A stretch of DNA of 64,000 nucleotides. It comes from Rhizopus arrhizus (taxonomy: Eukaryota; Mucoromycota; Mucoromycetes; Mucorales; Rhizopodaceae). Shown in pieces: positions 25,481-37,976 of this stretch (position 1 is the first letter of the stretch; each line of letters begins with the position of its first letter). Location: NCBI GenBank assembly GCA_024220505.1, contig JAKZZE010000009.1:1064001-1128000 (forward strand), in the 5' to 3' direction. The notes beneath the pieces were generated by a model, which was not told the origin of the DNA, made no database searches, and saw nothing but the letters and a program-made list of their open reading frames with translations. The position numbers and the translations under genes were made by a program.

Positions 25481-27381
25481 ATGTATAAACCAAGTCCATG
25501 CCAATGTACAATTCAATCCTTGTTGAAGGAACAAGAAAATATTTTGAAGATAATTTACGCAGAAAAGAACCAGACTGACAATAATTCATTTATCGTTTAT
25601 ACTATTCAAACTAAAGTAATATATTTAAAGGATTTTTTTTACGATATTACGTATATAACATGGTACATTGTATTAGGATATGAAAGAAGTCAAGCGACGT
25701 TATAGTGAATTTGAATCACTTCGAAAATCACTTGTACGACTTTATCCTGTTTTGCTTATACCACCTATACCCGAGAAGCATACACTTTGTAAGTAAAAAA
25801 GACCCCAATTTGTTTTTGCTGTTGAACTTTCTTTTTTCGTAGCTGAATACACACGTAAGGATGAAAATAATGCAATGATTGATAAGCGGAAAAGAATGTT
25901 GGAAAGGTTTTTAGTTAGGATAGGTGTACATCCTATACTAAGCCAAGAACATGTCTTTCATCGCTTTATTCATGGAAATGAAAGTTGGGTACTTAGTTTA
26001 TATATTGGTATACTTAATAATAGACTATTTATGTAATTTATTATAGAATGATGTTTTAAGTAGTCCACCTTTATCAGATTTACCCAAAGATCATTTAATA
26101 CCTAATGATTACGCTTCACTTACTCATACCTCAGTTATTCCAGTTCCTTCATCTTCATATATTGTCAAGCATCCCCATCAAGAATTTGAACAAGCAGAGT
26201 CAAATGTAGATAAATCAACTCGAGATAAAGGACATAAGTTTGACAAATCTCAAAAGAATATCTTGAAGAGACTCACAGGTAACACACTGTTTAATTGAAC
26301 GTTTATATTTTTAACTAAAAGCAACAGATCTTTCCAATGATTATTCTGACTTGGGATCAGTCTATAATGCATTAAGCTTATATGAGCCATCTAGTTTGTT
26401 ATCAAGCTTTATAGAAAAGCTCGGTCAAGTGATTGATGATTCATGTGCATCCACGAATGATATGGTAATAGCAGAAGGAAATGTTTTCTCGTAAGAATAT
26501 GGACACTTACAAAATGTATTTAGATTAAATCACTAGAGATTGAATGTTCAGAACATATACAAGATTATTCACAATACCTTCAAATCACTAAACAAGCTCT
26601 ACGTTACAGACGCATGAAGCAAGCACAATTAGAATTGATTCAAGAGACACTGGATCAAAAGACACAAGCACTGGAGGCTCTTTTACGTAAACAAGATGAG
26701 TCAAACAAACTTAAAACAGGCATGAATCAATTATCTATATCCAAATCAGCAGAAGAACAAGAAGAAGAAGATGAAGTAGATGATGACTTTCTGGATACAG
26801 AGTCCATAGAAGATGGATTTGCTGCAATTATTAAGGAAGACATAGGTAACAAGAAGCATACTGCAGAAGAAGCACATGAATACCCAGCAAGTGCCACATT
26901 ATCTACTGTCAAATCTTCTAAGGAACGAACCAAAAAATGGACTTCAACCAAGAAATTATTTTCAGCTTTTAGTTTTACGTTTCAAGGCATGATTGATAGC
27001 GATCCAGAACAAACTCGTCAAAACCAAATACTAAAATCTAAAGATACTATAAAGCAGGTAAATTTCCAGAATATAAAATAGAGAGATGTGGTAAACTTAC
27101 TAGAAAAAAAATTAGCTGGAAAAGGCAAGGGAATCTGTAAGTCAAGACTTGTCAGAGATGTCTGATATGCTGCAGCAAGAACTCAAAAGACACAAAGCAC
27201 AACAAGACAAAGAATTGAAGTTGATTTTAATTGCGTTTGCAAAGATTCATTTAAGTTATTGTGAAAGAGTAAGTTTAAATGGAAAAGTGAATATTTGTTT
27301 TATTTATTTTTAATGTAGAACATGATATGTTGGAAAAAGATAAGAAATGAAGTTGATATTTCTATCAATAAACTAAACTAA
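25481..27381 (+). CDS. PX-BAR sorting nexin, Atg20/Snx41-like
   Basis: Peripheral endosomal protein that binds PI3P and shapes membrane, in the Snx4/Atg20/Snx41 group. About six exons starting at ATG 25481. PX domain: [20 protein letters not shown], then after an intron [13 protein letters not shown] (PI3P-binding Arg), PPIPEKHTL, and [15 protein letters not shown] linker follows with [16 protein letters not shown]. The BAR-like coiled region starts near [15 protein letters not shown], is interrupted by an acidic insert ([15 protein letters not shown]) and a basic patch, and finishes with [19 protein letters not shown] and [20 protein letters not shown] long insertion inside the BAR region is typical of Atg20/Snx41. 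Atg20 versus Snx41 cannot be decided by eye. Confidence 0.85.
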
Positions 27382-27466
27382 AGAAAAAATAATAATAAAA
27401 CCTTGTGCAAAAAAAAAATAGTGATGATTATCTGTTTGTTTTTTAAGATATGAATGTTGTATGCTT

Positions 27467-30400
27467 TTAAAAGTTTTCGCGCATGAATTCAAAGAATGCA
27501 AAGTTATCAGGATGAGGACCATACTTGTAAACGAATTGTGAAGCCAAGTAAGCACCAAAGATGGCCTTGACGTAGCTTTCTGGAACACGTTCAAGTAAGG
27601 TTTCAAGACCTAATTTCTCCAAGAGCAATTTAGGAAAGGCGCGCTTCAAGACAGTGGTACGAAGAGCGACATTATCCCAGAGGCCAGAACCTTGTAATTG
27701 TTCTTGAAGTTGAACAATGGCATTTGAGAGCTCATCAGAGAGAATAGAGATGGGTGTGTTGGTACGCTTGTATTCACGCCAGAGAGCTTCAAATTCAATA
27801 GCTGCATTATGTTCAATGATATTTTGGACTTCCTTGACATAAGCTTCATAGAATTGGGGCACAACACCATTCTTAACACACATCAATTCACCAAATTCAT
27901 CATCCTTGAAGGCCAAGGCAGCCAAGACTTCGAGAGACGATGAGGTAACACCACCCTTATTGGCAGATGCATCCTTAAAGATCACAATACCAGCTTTTTC
28001 AAGACGAAGACGAGCCTCTTGAGTAAAGAAGAGATTGGCGCCTTCAACAATGTATTTGAAAAGAGGAGCAACATCTCCCTTTGCCATCAAACTTTGTACG
28101 TTATCAAGACCTACTGATTCAGGACGACCACCACAAGGCACAAACACAGTGGCTTGAGCAAGAGGATTGGTGTGGAAAGTATTTCTGAATTGAAGACCGT
28201 TTTCAACAAGGGTACCGTCGGGTAAGGTGACGTTATCTTCATCCACAAGAACACGGAAACCAGACTTGGACAATTTGCTGGTATCAAAGTTACTGATCAT
28301 CAAACGATGATTGGCAAGACGACTGAGTTCATCACGATTAATGCCCTCACCATCATAAAGAACACCAGAGCCATCAACAATAGCAATCGTCTTGTCCTTG
28401 GATATCTTGATTTCGTTGGAACCCAAATCACCATCAGGGCCACCCGTTTGAAGCTTTGTACATTCCTCTTCTTTCAAGCCAAAGGTACGGTAGATACCGA
28501 GAACATATTGATGTACAGAGCGAGTGGTCATACCATAAAGATCGTGAGGAATACCACCCAATGATTGTGATTTACCAGTGGTGAAGGCTTTCCAGAAAGT
28601 AGCACCACGTCTTCGGGCGTGTTGAGAAGCCCAATCCATGTACTCGGCAGTACCTTCATCAGGACCAAAGAATAAAATTTCAGGCTTCTTGGTCAAATCA
28701 ACCAACTTATCTTTGATACCAATCGTCTCACCGTCAATCAACAAATCTAAGATGGAATCGACATATTTCTCAAAGGCGACCAATGGCTTATCTTGCTGAT
28801 CGATATCTAAAAGGATGGTACCCTTGGATCCACCTTCGGGGATATCCTTGTTCTTGCGTTGTTGGGTAGCAGCCAAGTTGTAATTTTCATCAAATAGGGT
28901 ACGTAAATTGATGGAATAAGCTTCTCTGTTACGTGAGCGAATGATACGAATACCACCACGAGCAACATCGCCAAAACGAAGATGAAAACCACGAAATTCG
29001 GAACCTACGACGAGGAACATACCGTAAAGAGGGTTAGGATATTCAATATCAGGCAAGAAGCTGGGATCCATTCGGAAGGAGAGGGCAACCTTGGTGGACT
29101 GATAAAAGTTAGTCTTGAGTACGTGTGTATTGAAGGTCAAGAAGGATTCAAAGACAATTTGTTCATGTGCATTAGAGGTCATAGACTTGATCTTTTTGCT
29201 GATATCGTCCACAGAGAGCATCTCGATGTTGGTCAAACGTTGATAAGAGATGGTGGGTTCAAGTGTGGCCTCACGCTGATTGACGTAATGGACAGTAGCA
29301 AAGTTGGCATACAATATTTTGATCAATTCAGGGTATCTCTTTATGATGTCCAAAATGTATTCACGAGTAAATGTGTCTTGACGTAAACGTTTCTTTAATT
29401 TGGAAAGAACTTCTTCGTGAACAGGGTTGGCACGATCCAAGATGGAGGTTAAACTCAAGTATTCTTTACCCAAACGATTCAAAAAATGTTGAGCAAATAT
29501 CCAGCCGACATAACCATAGACCATTTCTTGAACAGAAAGTTTGTTTGTCTGGAAATATTGTTGAAGTGGAGTCTTGGGAAGGCAGTATAAAAGAGAGGTT
29601 TCTTTCATGACTTGGTAGATGGTGTGTTCAATAGGAGCTGACTTGGAATTAGGAAGAGGATGTAAATAGAGACCGATGATCGTCACACCGTTAGAGAATT
29701 GTTCTAAGTTGACATGATTTAGCTTGTAATCGACACAAACACAGATAATTGAAATATCAAATTGACTTACCAACATATTTACGAGTGGAATATAGATCAT
29801 AGTAGTGATATAAATCAGAAATAGCAGAGAAGAACCCCTTTGTGCTTCTTTGACGATAACCAATAACCAATCGACGTTCACGAGAACCTTTGACTTGGTA
29901 CATTTCAATGACAGGACCCGTACGTTGAAGGACACTTTGCATAACTTCTTCATATACCTTGAGAGTATGTTCTGTTGCCTTTTTTAAAAAGCTTTTATCA
30001 CCCACTTGTTTAATATCCATTTCTTGTTCAGCTGTAGGCGTCATATTTTCAAATTCACATTTGGTAACAAAGTAACTACGAATTTGAGAAGTTAACCCAC
30101 CACCGTTGGAACTAGAACGATAAGATTCGACACGATAAGCTTCAGAAGGGGTTGAGATATCCAAGAATTTTTCATCAATGTTCTTTTCATGTTGAGGACC
30201 GTGTATTTGAGAAACACCGGGTACGGAGGAATGAATGTAGACTGCTGCGTCCTCAGCTTCCTTTTGTAGATTGATATTGAGTACATTTTCATTTTTGGTA
30301 TAAGCCAATATTTTTGCACCATAAAGGGCCATGATATGATTAGAAATAGTTTCGACACTTTCAAGTGCAAAATAATAATCATCGATATTTAGATTGCTAC

Positions 30401-30608
30401 CAAACTTCCCTTTAGTCTTTTATTTGATTCATACAATCGCTCTAGTTTACCTATAAAACCAAGATACTTCATTTTTTACGAGTTCTTTGGGAAGAAAGCC
30501 AAGTTTTTCAAGATGATCACAGACTTGAACCATTTGAGATTCTTTATCAGCAAATACATTTGTGGCATAACCACTTTCATTATTAACAAGATGAATTGAA
30601 TCTTTCAT
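27467..30608 (-). CDS. GDH2: NAD-specific glutamate dehydrogenase, large type (GDH2)
   Basis: Oxidises glutamate to 2-oxoglutarate and ammonium with NAD; in fungi this is the catabolic enzyme. Three exons, about 1,030 residues, matching the long fungal class of roughly 115 kDa. Start at ATG 30608 (MKDSIHLVNNESGYATNVFA). Features: FRGFHLRFGDVARGGIRII in the catalytic domain, EGGSKGTILLD, the substrate-lysine region, FFGPDEGTAEYMDWASQHAR, KAFTTGKSQSLGGIPHD, QTGGPDGDLGSNEI as the dinucleotide-binding segment, and FKDASANKGGVTSSSLEVLA near the C-terminus. The last exon is uninterrupted for about 2.3 kb. The junction near 29720-29770 is the least certain part of the model. Confidence 0.93.
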
Positions 30609-30689
30609 AGTCAAAAAAAGAAATAAGAATAAAAATTAGATGCAGGATTTGTATAAAAAAAAGGGGGAGAGAGGAAGAATAAAAAGAGA

Positions 30690-31707
30690 GAGAGAGGAAG
30701 AATATCGTTCCCAATCTATTTATATATAAACATTTAAAGAACTATCCACTCATGAGTCAGAAAGATATCTTTTTTTAAGGCACATTAAATTATAATTTGA
30801 TTGGCTAACTCGTGAGAAAAGCTATTGTGTTACATGCTATCTACTGACTTTGAATCTTATCATTATTTCTTTATCCTCAAGGAATTTATGAGCGAAATAT
30901 TTATGTTTTATATTGCAGTTGCTTAAATATAAGAAAAGGTGTACTTGTGTGTATATATGAACAATAGAATAATAGCTTTTACTTTAATCTTTATAATAAA
31001 GCATGCGAAAGTAAGAAAAAATGCCCTTGTAGTGGATCCGAGGAATATCAATGTGGGAAAAATGATTCTCTGTGGCCAGAAAAAAAGAGAATGAGAGTGA
31101 ATGGGTTTTGAAGGAGGCAATAATCCACACACGAGCGGTTACTATCGTTCTTTATTCCTCGGATGACACTAGAACCTCGGAACGTACATGCTTGTTTTAA
31201 ACTATCAAAATTATCCAATAATAGCATGCTCCTTTAAAGCTTCTCCTTTTTGTACATGTAGTTTGTAATATAAAATAAATATAAAGACTGTGTCTACTAT
31301 TTACTGAAGAAAGGGTGCACGAGTATGAATGAGCTTAGACCACACATAGCAGTAAAAATATAAACATTTTAAATGACCGCTATTTAAATAGAAAAAAAAA
31401 AAGAGAGTTATGTGGTCTATAAGCAAAAATGTCAGACCACTTAAGCCCCTTTTGGTACAAATAAAGTAGTCAATTGAGAGCTATTATAAAAATAACTTTC
31501 GTCATTATTCGGAAATAGTAAAGATATGATAACAAGCACGAGCTCAGTTATCTTTGTTATCTCGGACTTTGAGTAACCTTTAAACCAGATCATTCTATGG
31601 TAAACACATCATTAATACCAATCATTATAATACAAGTATAGATGAGACAGCACCTATGTGATTAACAGAGAAGATAATTGCCTCCTAGTGTATCATCTTG
31701 GCTTTCA

Positions 31708-31739
<32 letters not shown>

Positions 31740-32395
31740 TCTTTGGTAAGTTGTCAGATTGACAAGTTGATGATTATACTTGTTCAATTGTGAAATGTGT
31801 TTTCGATTATGTGGTAGTTGAAAAGAAAAAAAAAAGCCACTGAGTCTTTAAAAAGATTGTTTATTCTATAAAAGAAGATCAGGTTTACCGATCCGACTAT
31901 TTCTTGTCATGGTGATCATTGAATATTTTTAATCCTTTCAAATATCATTTTACGCGTCACTGACATTAAAGTAAGCTCTTTTCCTTACTATTTTCAGAAA
32001 AAGAAGATAAAGTAGGACTCTTTTAATGTAGGATCAATATTGATTATACAATTATTCCTTAAGATTGATCTATAGACCTGTAAATAACTTGTATCAATAA
32101 TACTAAGCTATTTATTGTCAGAGATAGCAATCTATCCAATCTATTACATATTGATATCTGTGACGCGCTTTGTCTATCCTCTTTTACAATAACTCACTGT
32201 CAATCAATCCTAAACTCGGTTTTAATAAAAGATGATTCAATAAAAAAAAAAGCCTCATTTAAAACATGATTGTTAGAGATAAAGTGTCCCTTTCATTTAT
32301 AGAAACAGATGCAGAGGAAACGGATTGACTTGTTCATTCAGTTCTTTTTTTGTTTTTTATTACATATAAAATCCATTATTTCTTTCCTTGAATTG
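30690..32395. other. Intergenic, AT-rich
   Basis: Upstream of GDH2 and downstream of the NDT80-like gene. Contains a run of 27 T at 31714-31740 and many short AT-rich frames. No gene recognised. Confidence 0.5.
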
Positions 32396-34156
32396 TCATT
32401 TTGCTACACTTTCTCTATTTAATGAAGGCATGGATTCCGAGTGCTGTCTTTCATTATATTCAGGTCTTCTGTTGGGATCATAATAATGCATTGGACCATA
32501 CTTGGGTCTTGCTTGCCATTCATAATGATGACTATTATTATAGCCTGAATAATGATCTGCGGCCACAGGAGGAGGTGGAGGAGGCAAGCTTTGGTAGGGA
32601 TGTCCATAAGCATGATGAGGTGGATAGTAAGGATGATCTGGATGATGATAAGGTGATCCATGTTGAGAATGATCTATACTTGAATGTGTACTATTGTTTG
32701 AAGCCATTCTGATTCTACTATTCCAATTGTTTTCATGATGATTTTCCTCACCATTTCTTTGCCAATAATAAGGGGAAGGATGATGTGGTTCTTCTTTAGG
32801 ATGACTGTTACTAGTTTCATTATAATCATGACTAGGATGATGAGGGTATGTCTCTGTGGAAGTAGCAGATTGAGTACGTTCATGAGGTCCTGAGAAATAA
32901 GGTTGTGGTGGCACGATAGGAAGGTGAGGTGTTCCAGGGTATGAGTGATTATGGGACATGGGTGTCGTAGGTGCTGTTGATGTAGTAGCTGCTGCTGCTG
33001 CTGCTGCACTGGTACTCGTACTAGAAGGTGGTGGTGGCGGGGGTGGCGCTGCTGCTGAAATGTGTCCATAGTTGGGGTAATTATGATATTCATATGGAAT
33101 GTATTCATTGGGTTGGAACATTTCTGAGTTATGACCAGCATATGCACTATTATTATTTGTTGCTTGGGATCTTGCAAAATAATTACCAGTGGTCGTAGTT
33201 GGACCAGAAGATGTGGTAGGCGGAAGAGGAGGAATATTACCGGCACTACTATGAATCGCGCGCGACTGTCTAGGTGTCGTGCCATCCGTTTCAGCATAAT
33301 GGCCAGGACTTCGACCACGAACAACCAAGGAAGATGAGGTGGTGGTTGCAACAGTGACAATTTGACCACCCTTAAGTTTAGCCAACAATTCCATCACAAC
33401 CACATAGTATTGTTGAGCAGCTCTTCTTTTACCATTATTAGCCGTAGCTGTCTTGAATTGTAAACGTTCAAAGGTCACGATTGTCTGTCCGGAGCCAACT
33501 GCACTAAATCCAAGATTTCCTCCGGGACGAATAGGTTTAGGTAAAGGCGTTGTCTGAGGACCTTTATCACGCTTGGGTGTATGTTGAATGAGCTGAACAG
33601 TCTTATCACAATCAGATAGCTTGGCACTAACACCCAACATGAAACAATCAATTTCTTCTAATTGACCCGTTGTGTTCTTGACATAACAAGGGTATTCTTG
33701 TCCTTCATACAAAACACCAATACCTTCTAAAGAAAATGAGCCACTCACTTGGAAATAATTTCTACGATAACAAGTCCAATCATTATCTGCTAAGAAAAAG
33801 CCACGGTCAACTTTGGTATAAAGTCTAACGTCAATACTATATAAAAATATATTAGACAATGTATAAAATCGTATTCTACTGCTCATTTACCAAGTGTGTC
33901 TATCCAATGAAAAGACATTTTGTAAATACATGACAGGACCAAATGAAGGGCACTGATCAGTATAAGATTCTTTACGACTTCTTCTAGGTGGTTGGGCTGG
34001 TGTAACCATATCGTGCTTTTGAGTTTCCAGGGGAAGTGGTGGAGAAGGAGGATAGTGATTGTTTGTTGTTGTATCAGACGCAGCAACCTCCTGAGGGATA
34101 GTAGTAGGAGGTGGGGGAGTGGCGGTTGGTTGTGGTGTATTTGGCTGTGATGACAT
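32396..34156 (-). CDS. NDT80/PhoG-type DNA-binding transcription factor
   Basis: Two exons. The first (34156 to about 33899) encodes a Pro/Thr-rich leader and the start of the DNA-binding fold (CPSFGPVMYLQNVFSLDRHT). The second continues with IDVRLYTKVDRGFFLADNDW, TCYRRNYFQVSGSF, then QHTPKRDKGPQTTPLP, the family loop near KPIRPGGNLGFSAVGSGQTI, and FERLQFKTATANNGKRRAAQ. This is the NDT80/PhoG immunoglobulin-like DNA-binding domain used in meiosis, starvation and programmed death control in fungi. The C-terminal 230 residues are low complexity: poly-Ala from a CAG-like tract near 32990-33006, and His-, Tyr- and Pro-rich segments. Target genes cannot be inferred. Confidence 0.88.
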
Positions 34157-35480
34157 TAACTAAGATGAAGAAAAGAAAAAGCGAAAAAAAATGTCAAAAA
34201 ATATTTCTTATAAAATGTGAAACGCAGTACAGTATAAAAAGCAAATGTTACATACTTGTTCGGAGATGATTATGATTTATTTGCAAACACAATCAAAGGG
34301 ACTATGGTAACCTATATGTAAAGGATAAAATAAATGTCCAACAAGAAAAAAAAAAAAAGAGAGAGAAAGAAAAGCGAGAGAGAGAGAAAAAAAAAAAAAA
34401 AAAAAAAAAGGGAAAAGGGAAAAAATTTATTTTTTTTAAAAAATTGAGAGTTCAAAACCGGGGCTTGTTTTTCTGATGTAAAAAAGTTTTTTTTTTTAAA
34501 GGCGCTATCTTTTTTGTATGAAGTAAATATGATTTCGATTATTATAAGATTTCTTTTTCTACTAATTTATTAATTATTGATATTTGAAAAGAAAAGAATT
34601 AGTCATTTTGTATTTTTTTAAAAGAAGATGAAAAAAAAGCTATTTTTGTATGAATAAGATCGGAGCTGTAGATTCATATATAGTGAAGAAAATAAGGTTT
34701 AAATAGATTCTGAACCAATGAACAGCAAGAGATTAAAGTAATAAGATATATAAACCCCCCTCATTTTTACATGTGTATGTGTATAATAAAAGAAAGAGAA
34801 AGTTAAAAAGGGAGGAGTTGAAAAGATAGTCTATAGTTGCCATGGTTGCAAGATGGTTACACAACTCCAAACAAGTTGCAGTAAAACACAAAGTTTAGTT
34901 GTACACACATGCTTAAAAGATGGCTGATACATCTACCAGCTCAATCTATTCCAAACAAGTATTAAGGCAATCCACAGTAAGCAGATTAAGTGAATCTCGC
35001 AAAAATGCACGTTTTTTAAAAAAGAAAATACTATTCAAACAAAAGTTAGATAGAATTAAATGCGATATCAATCTCTCAAAGCAAATTCAATTCTTTGACG
35101 TAATTTTCAGTAGAATATAGCCTCTTTATTAAAGAATAAAAAGGTATGAAATGAGTTATGTTACTCTTTCACCTTGTTGTGGCTTTGTGTATCTTACCTT
35201 TTATATCAGTGATCCCTTTTTTCATTATTACTTGATAAACGCCACGTATAACCCTCCTAAGATGCCCAAAAGGAAGTTTACATGTGTGTTCTTGATGTAT
35301 GTGTGTAACTAATAAGTTTTTGCATTCGGAGACAACTCTATGAAATTGAATCTGCCAAAGGAGAAATGATTCCCCCTTTTTTATTAATCCATAAACAATA
35401 GAAGAGGAAGAAAGGGAGAAAGGGGGTATAAAAGGTATTATTTACAATGTGTTATTTTGTTGGGGGAAAAGAAAAAGGAA
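34157..35480. other. Intergenic with A-rich runs
   Basis: Upstream of the NDT80-like gene. Long A and GA runs at about 34340-34410. The only coding candidate is the small frame at 34920-35120, listed separately. Confidence 0.5.
34920..35120 (+). CDS. Possible 66-residue basic protein
   Basis: Not recognised. An ATG-initiated frame starting MADTSTSSIYSKQVLRQSTV, followed by a strongly basic helix (SRKNARFLKKKILFKQKLDR). It is isolated, with no neighbour on its strand for several kilobases. Composition and the unbiased start give some coding flavour, but it may be chance. Confidence 0.3.
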   Translation: MADTSTSSIYSKQVLRQSTVSRLSESRKNARFLKKKILFKQKLDRIKCDINLSKQIQFFDVIFSRI

Positions 35481-35708
35481 TTAAATCATAGATCCGTCAA
35501 TTTCATATGTGCCAATAATCTTTCTATTATTATCCCTCATTCTGACCATCCAATTTCCATTGGGCAACTTCATATAAAAGTTGGAATATCCCAAACTTTG
35601 AATTCCATCTGCTGTAAATGATTCGCCTGTGGGAGTCTTTATTGAATAGTCATCACTATCATTGGTTGAACTTGTAGCTTGTCTTGTGAGTGGAATCATC
35701 ACTTTCAA
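35481..35708 (-). CDS. Possible C-terminal exon of an unrecognised protein
   Basis: The frame reads TRQATSSTNDSDDYSIKTPT and then a compact part FYMKLPNGNWMVRMRDNN before ending IDGSMI. It stays open upstream to about 35840 with basic residues (KLFSRQKKPELK), but without a good start codon there. An ATG at about 35699 would give a 72-residue protein. The regular alternation of hydrophobic residues suggests real coding sequence. Confidence 0.4.
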   Translation of the reverse strand: MKVMIPLTRQATSSTNDSDDYSIKTPTGESFTADGIQSLGYSNFYMKLPNGNWMVRMRDNNRKIIGTYEIDGSMI

Positions 35709-35849
35709 TTCTGGTTTCTTTTGTCGAGAGAAGAGCTTTAGGGTTGACTTTTTTGTAATAATGTTAATTTTCGACTTATTTTTTCTTGAAATGTATTTAA
35801 AAATATATTTGAATAGACACAGTCTTGTTGATAGAATTCAATAGTTTCA

Positions 35850-36599
35850 TTTTTCATTTTCTTTTTTTGTAAAGAAAAAAAAAGAAAAAAAAAAAAAGAA
35901 AAAAAGCTGTTATTATTTATATTGCACGCTTAAATTGTACGACAAGGAAAAGCATACGGAATATGAGATCACTTCAAGACTATTTTTCATCATAATGATT
36001 AATTACTACAAATTTTGCTTGTATATTCATCAACTCTGATCACTTTTCATATGTGAAAGATGGTACCAAATTGAAAAAAAAAGGGTCTTACGCTTACTTT
36101 TTATTATTAAATTTCGGTCCGAGAATCCGGTATGAGATTAAAGCCTCATCATTCTCGTTTTCCCTTTCACACGTACCAGAATAATAATCCTTGTTGGGTA
36201 AACTTAGCCGATGAATGATCTTCCTTGCGGGAATATTATTTACAAATAAACAAAAACTAATAATACAGGTTTATCATCAATAGACACGACCTGAAAATAA
36301 CGTTGTCAAGGTTTTTATGTAAATGTTCTTATTGCAACTATTCAAGTCTTAATCAACAAAGAATTATATCAAGACTCGCGATTAATTTAAACTGTCTTGG
36401 CATATCAAAATAAATCAAGTGATAACAACACTAATTGACAAATCATATTCAATTTACACATCATTTCATGTTGAATCATTGGCTGGCAATAATAATAGAT
36501 CTTTGTGTAAAGAACAATTTCTTTTTTTATTTTATGTAAAAAATAAAAAGTCTAGTAAAATGTAATAAACTTATTTACGCTTTTTTTTAAAAAAAATAT
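35850..36599. other. Intergenic, AT-rich
   Basis: No coding signal recognised between the 35.5-kb frame and the end of the W2-domain gene. An A-rich run lies at about 35872-35905. Confidence 0.5.
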
Positions 36600-37976
36600 T
36601 TACAGTGAAATCGTAACAGATTTCTTTGGTTTTTGTATAACAGATGGTGTAGTATATTTACTATCGCAACTACATTCATCCAAGTTTTTAAGTGATTTTG
36701 TTTGAGATGAGGCATCTAAATGACAAATACAACAATATCGACTGTGATCTTTTAATAAGCTGTCAATGACTTCTTCATCTGGCTCAGTATCACTACTACT
36801 ATCTTCTTTATCATCTTCTACTTCTTCTTCTTCTTCTTCCTCTTCCTCTTCCTCTTCATCTTCTTCTTGTACCCATTCAACAAAACGTGTAGTAACTGTA
36901 CGCATCTTTTTTGAAATAGTGTTATTACTCAAAGAACAATTCCACCAGTTGAGAACAGCATCATCATCCACAACATGATATTTGTAAAGCATCAAAATCA
37001 ATCGATCAAAATGATTAACAATAATACCAGAAAATTTAATCTTGTCTGAGTCCAACAAGAGTATTTCGATTTGTTTTAATAACTGTAGCTGATATTCTTC
37101 TTCTGTTGTATAATATTGCAAGACAGCTTCCCAGAAATTAGTAATACCAGTTTGAATCTTTGTCGCAAACACCTTTGTAGCAGATTGTGTGTTCATTAAA
37201 TCAAGTGAAGAAGATATCCACTGCATAAAAGAATCAGCCAAGACAGCAGAGACAGTTTCTGAAGTAGGTTCATATTTAACAATTAAATCATCTAATTCTA
37301 ATCGAACTCGAGCACTGGATAATTTTGATAAAATAGCTTGATGAATATAAGAAGTTGCTACTTGCTCAAAAGGTGGTTCTTCTTCCTCTTCTTCTTCTTC
37401 ACTTTCCTCTTCATTGTCTTGTTGATAACCGGAAATTTTTTGCTCACTCATTTCATCCATTTTAATATCAACTTCAGGAAGGGCGGTATCACGAGCGGTT
37501 GGTTGACAATCTGAGACATCTTCTTCAAATTCATAACATCCAAACACATTCGAGTGCTTTCTTTTATAATAAGCTGCATCATGTAAAGTGAGACCGGAGT
37601 TTACTTGAGATTGCAGATCCTCGATTTGCTGCTTTAACCTCTTAATTTCATCCTCCTTGTCCATTAAATCCATTTCGAGTTGTGCATTTTTATCCATGTA
37701 TTCATCATAAAATCTTTTGTGTGTCGCATCTGTGTCTTTTCTGGAAAGTGTAGCATCCTGAATATCATTTTTGAGTAAAGCAACACTACTGCGTAAGTTG
37801 ATGTTTTCGTCACGAAGCCTTTTTATTTCCCGAATAAGTGAATGAAATGATCTTTCTTTACGTTGTTTTGGTTTCAATTCGACAGGTGAGGAACAAATAT
37901 CGGTCTTTGTGATGTTCATTGTTGTTGTAATATGCGGATTTTTTTGCCAAAAAGCATAATTAATAGTGGAAACCAC
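36600..37976 (-). CDS. Coiled-coil protein with an eIF2B-epsilon-like W2 domain
   Basis: A 458-residue single-exon frame. A coiled coil covers about residues 40-125 (REIKRLRDENINLRSSVALL and KDEIKRLKQQIEDLQSQV by pattern). An acidic spacer follows (EESEEEEEEEE, about 190-200), then a helical domain of about 170 residues that reads like the C-terminus of eIF2B-epsilon: SARVRLELDDLIVKYEPTSE, LIVNHFDRLILMLYKYHVVD as a pattern, DDDAVLNWW, then RFVEWVQEEDEEEEEE. The W2 fold carries the aromatic and acidic boxes used for eIF2-beta contact and for GDP-exchange catalysis. The nucleotidyltransferase and left-handed helix domains of true eIF2B-epsilon are absent. A cysteine-bearing tail (CCICHLDASS) ends the protein. 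Role unknown; family call by pattern only. Confidence 0.7.
   Translation of the reverse strand: MVSTINYAFWQKNPHITTTMNITKTDICSSPVELKPKQRKERSFHSLIREIKRLRDENINLRSSVALLKNDIQDATLSRKDTDATHKRFYDEYMDKNAQLEMDLMDKEDEIKRLKQQIEDLQSQVNSGLTLHDAAYYKRKHSNVFGCYEFEEDVSDCQPTARDTALPEVDIKMDEMSEQKISGYQQDNEEESEEEEEEEEPPFEQVATSYIHQAILSKLSSARVRLELDDLIVKYEPTSETVSAVLADSFMQWISSSLDLMNTQSATKVFATKIQTGITNFWEAVLQYYTTEEEYQLQLLKQIEILLLDSDKIKFSGIIVNHFDRLILMLYKYHVVDDDAVLNWWNCSLSNNTISKKMRTVTTRFVEWVQEEDEEEEEEEEEEEEVEDDKEDSSSDTEPDEEVIDSLLKDHSRYCCICHLDASSQTKSLKNLDECSCDSKYTTPSVIQKPKKSVTISL

Noticed and set aside
32401..33370. Several long frames overlapping the NDT80-like gene
   Set aside because: They arise from the low-complexity His/Pro-rich C-terminus read in other frames; no domain content.
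36766..36978. Serine-rich 70-codon frame on the plus strand
   Set aside because: Antisense of the Glu-rich tract of the W2-domain gene.
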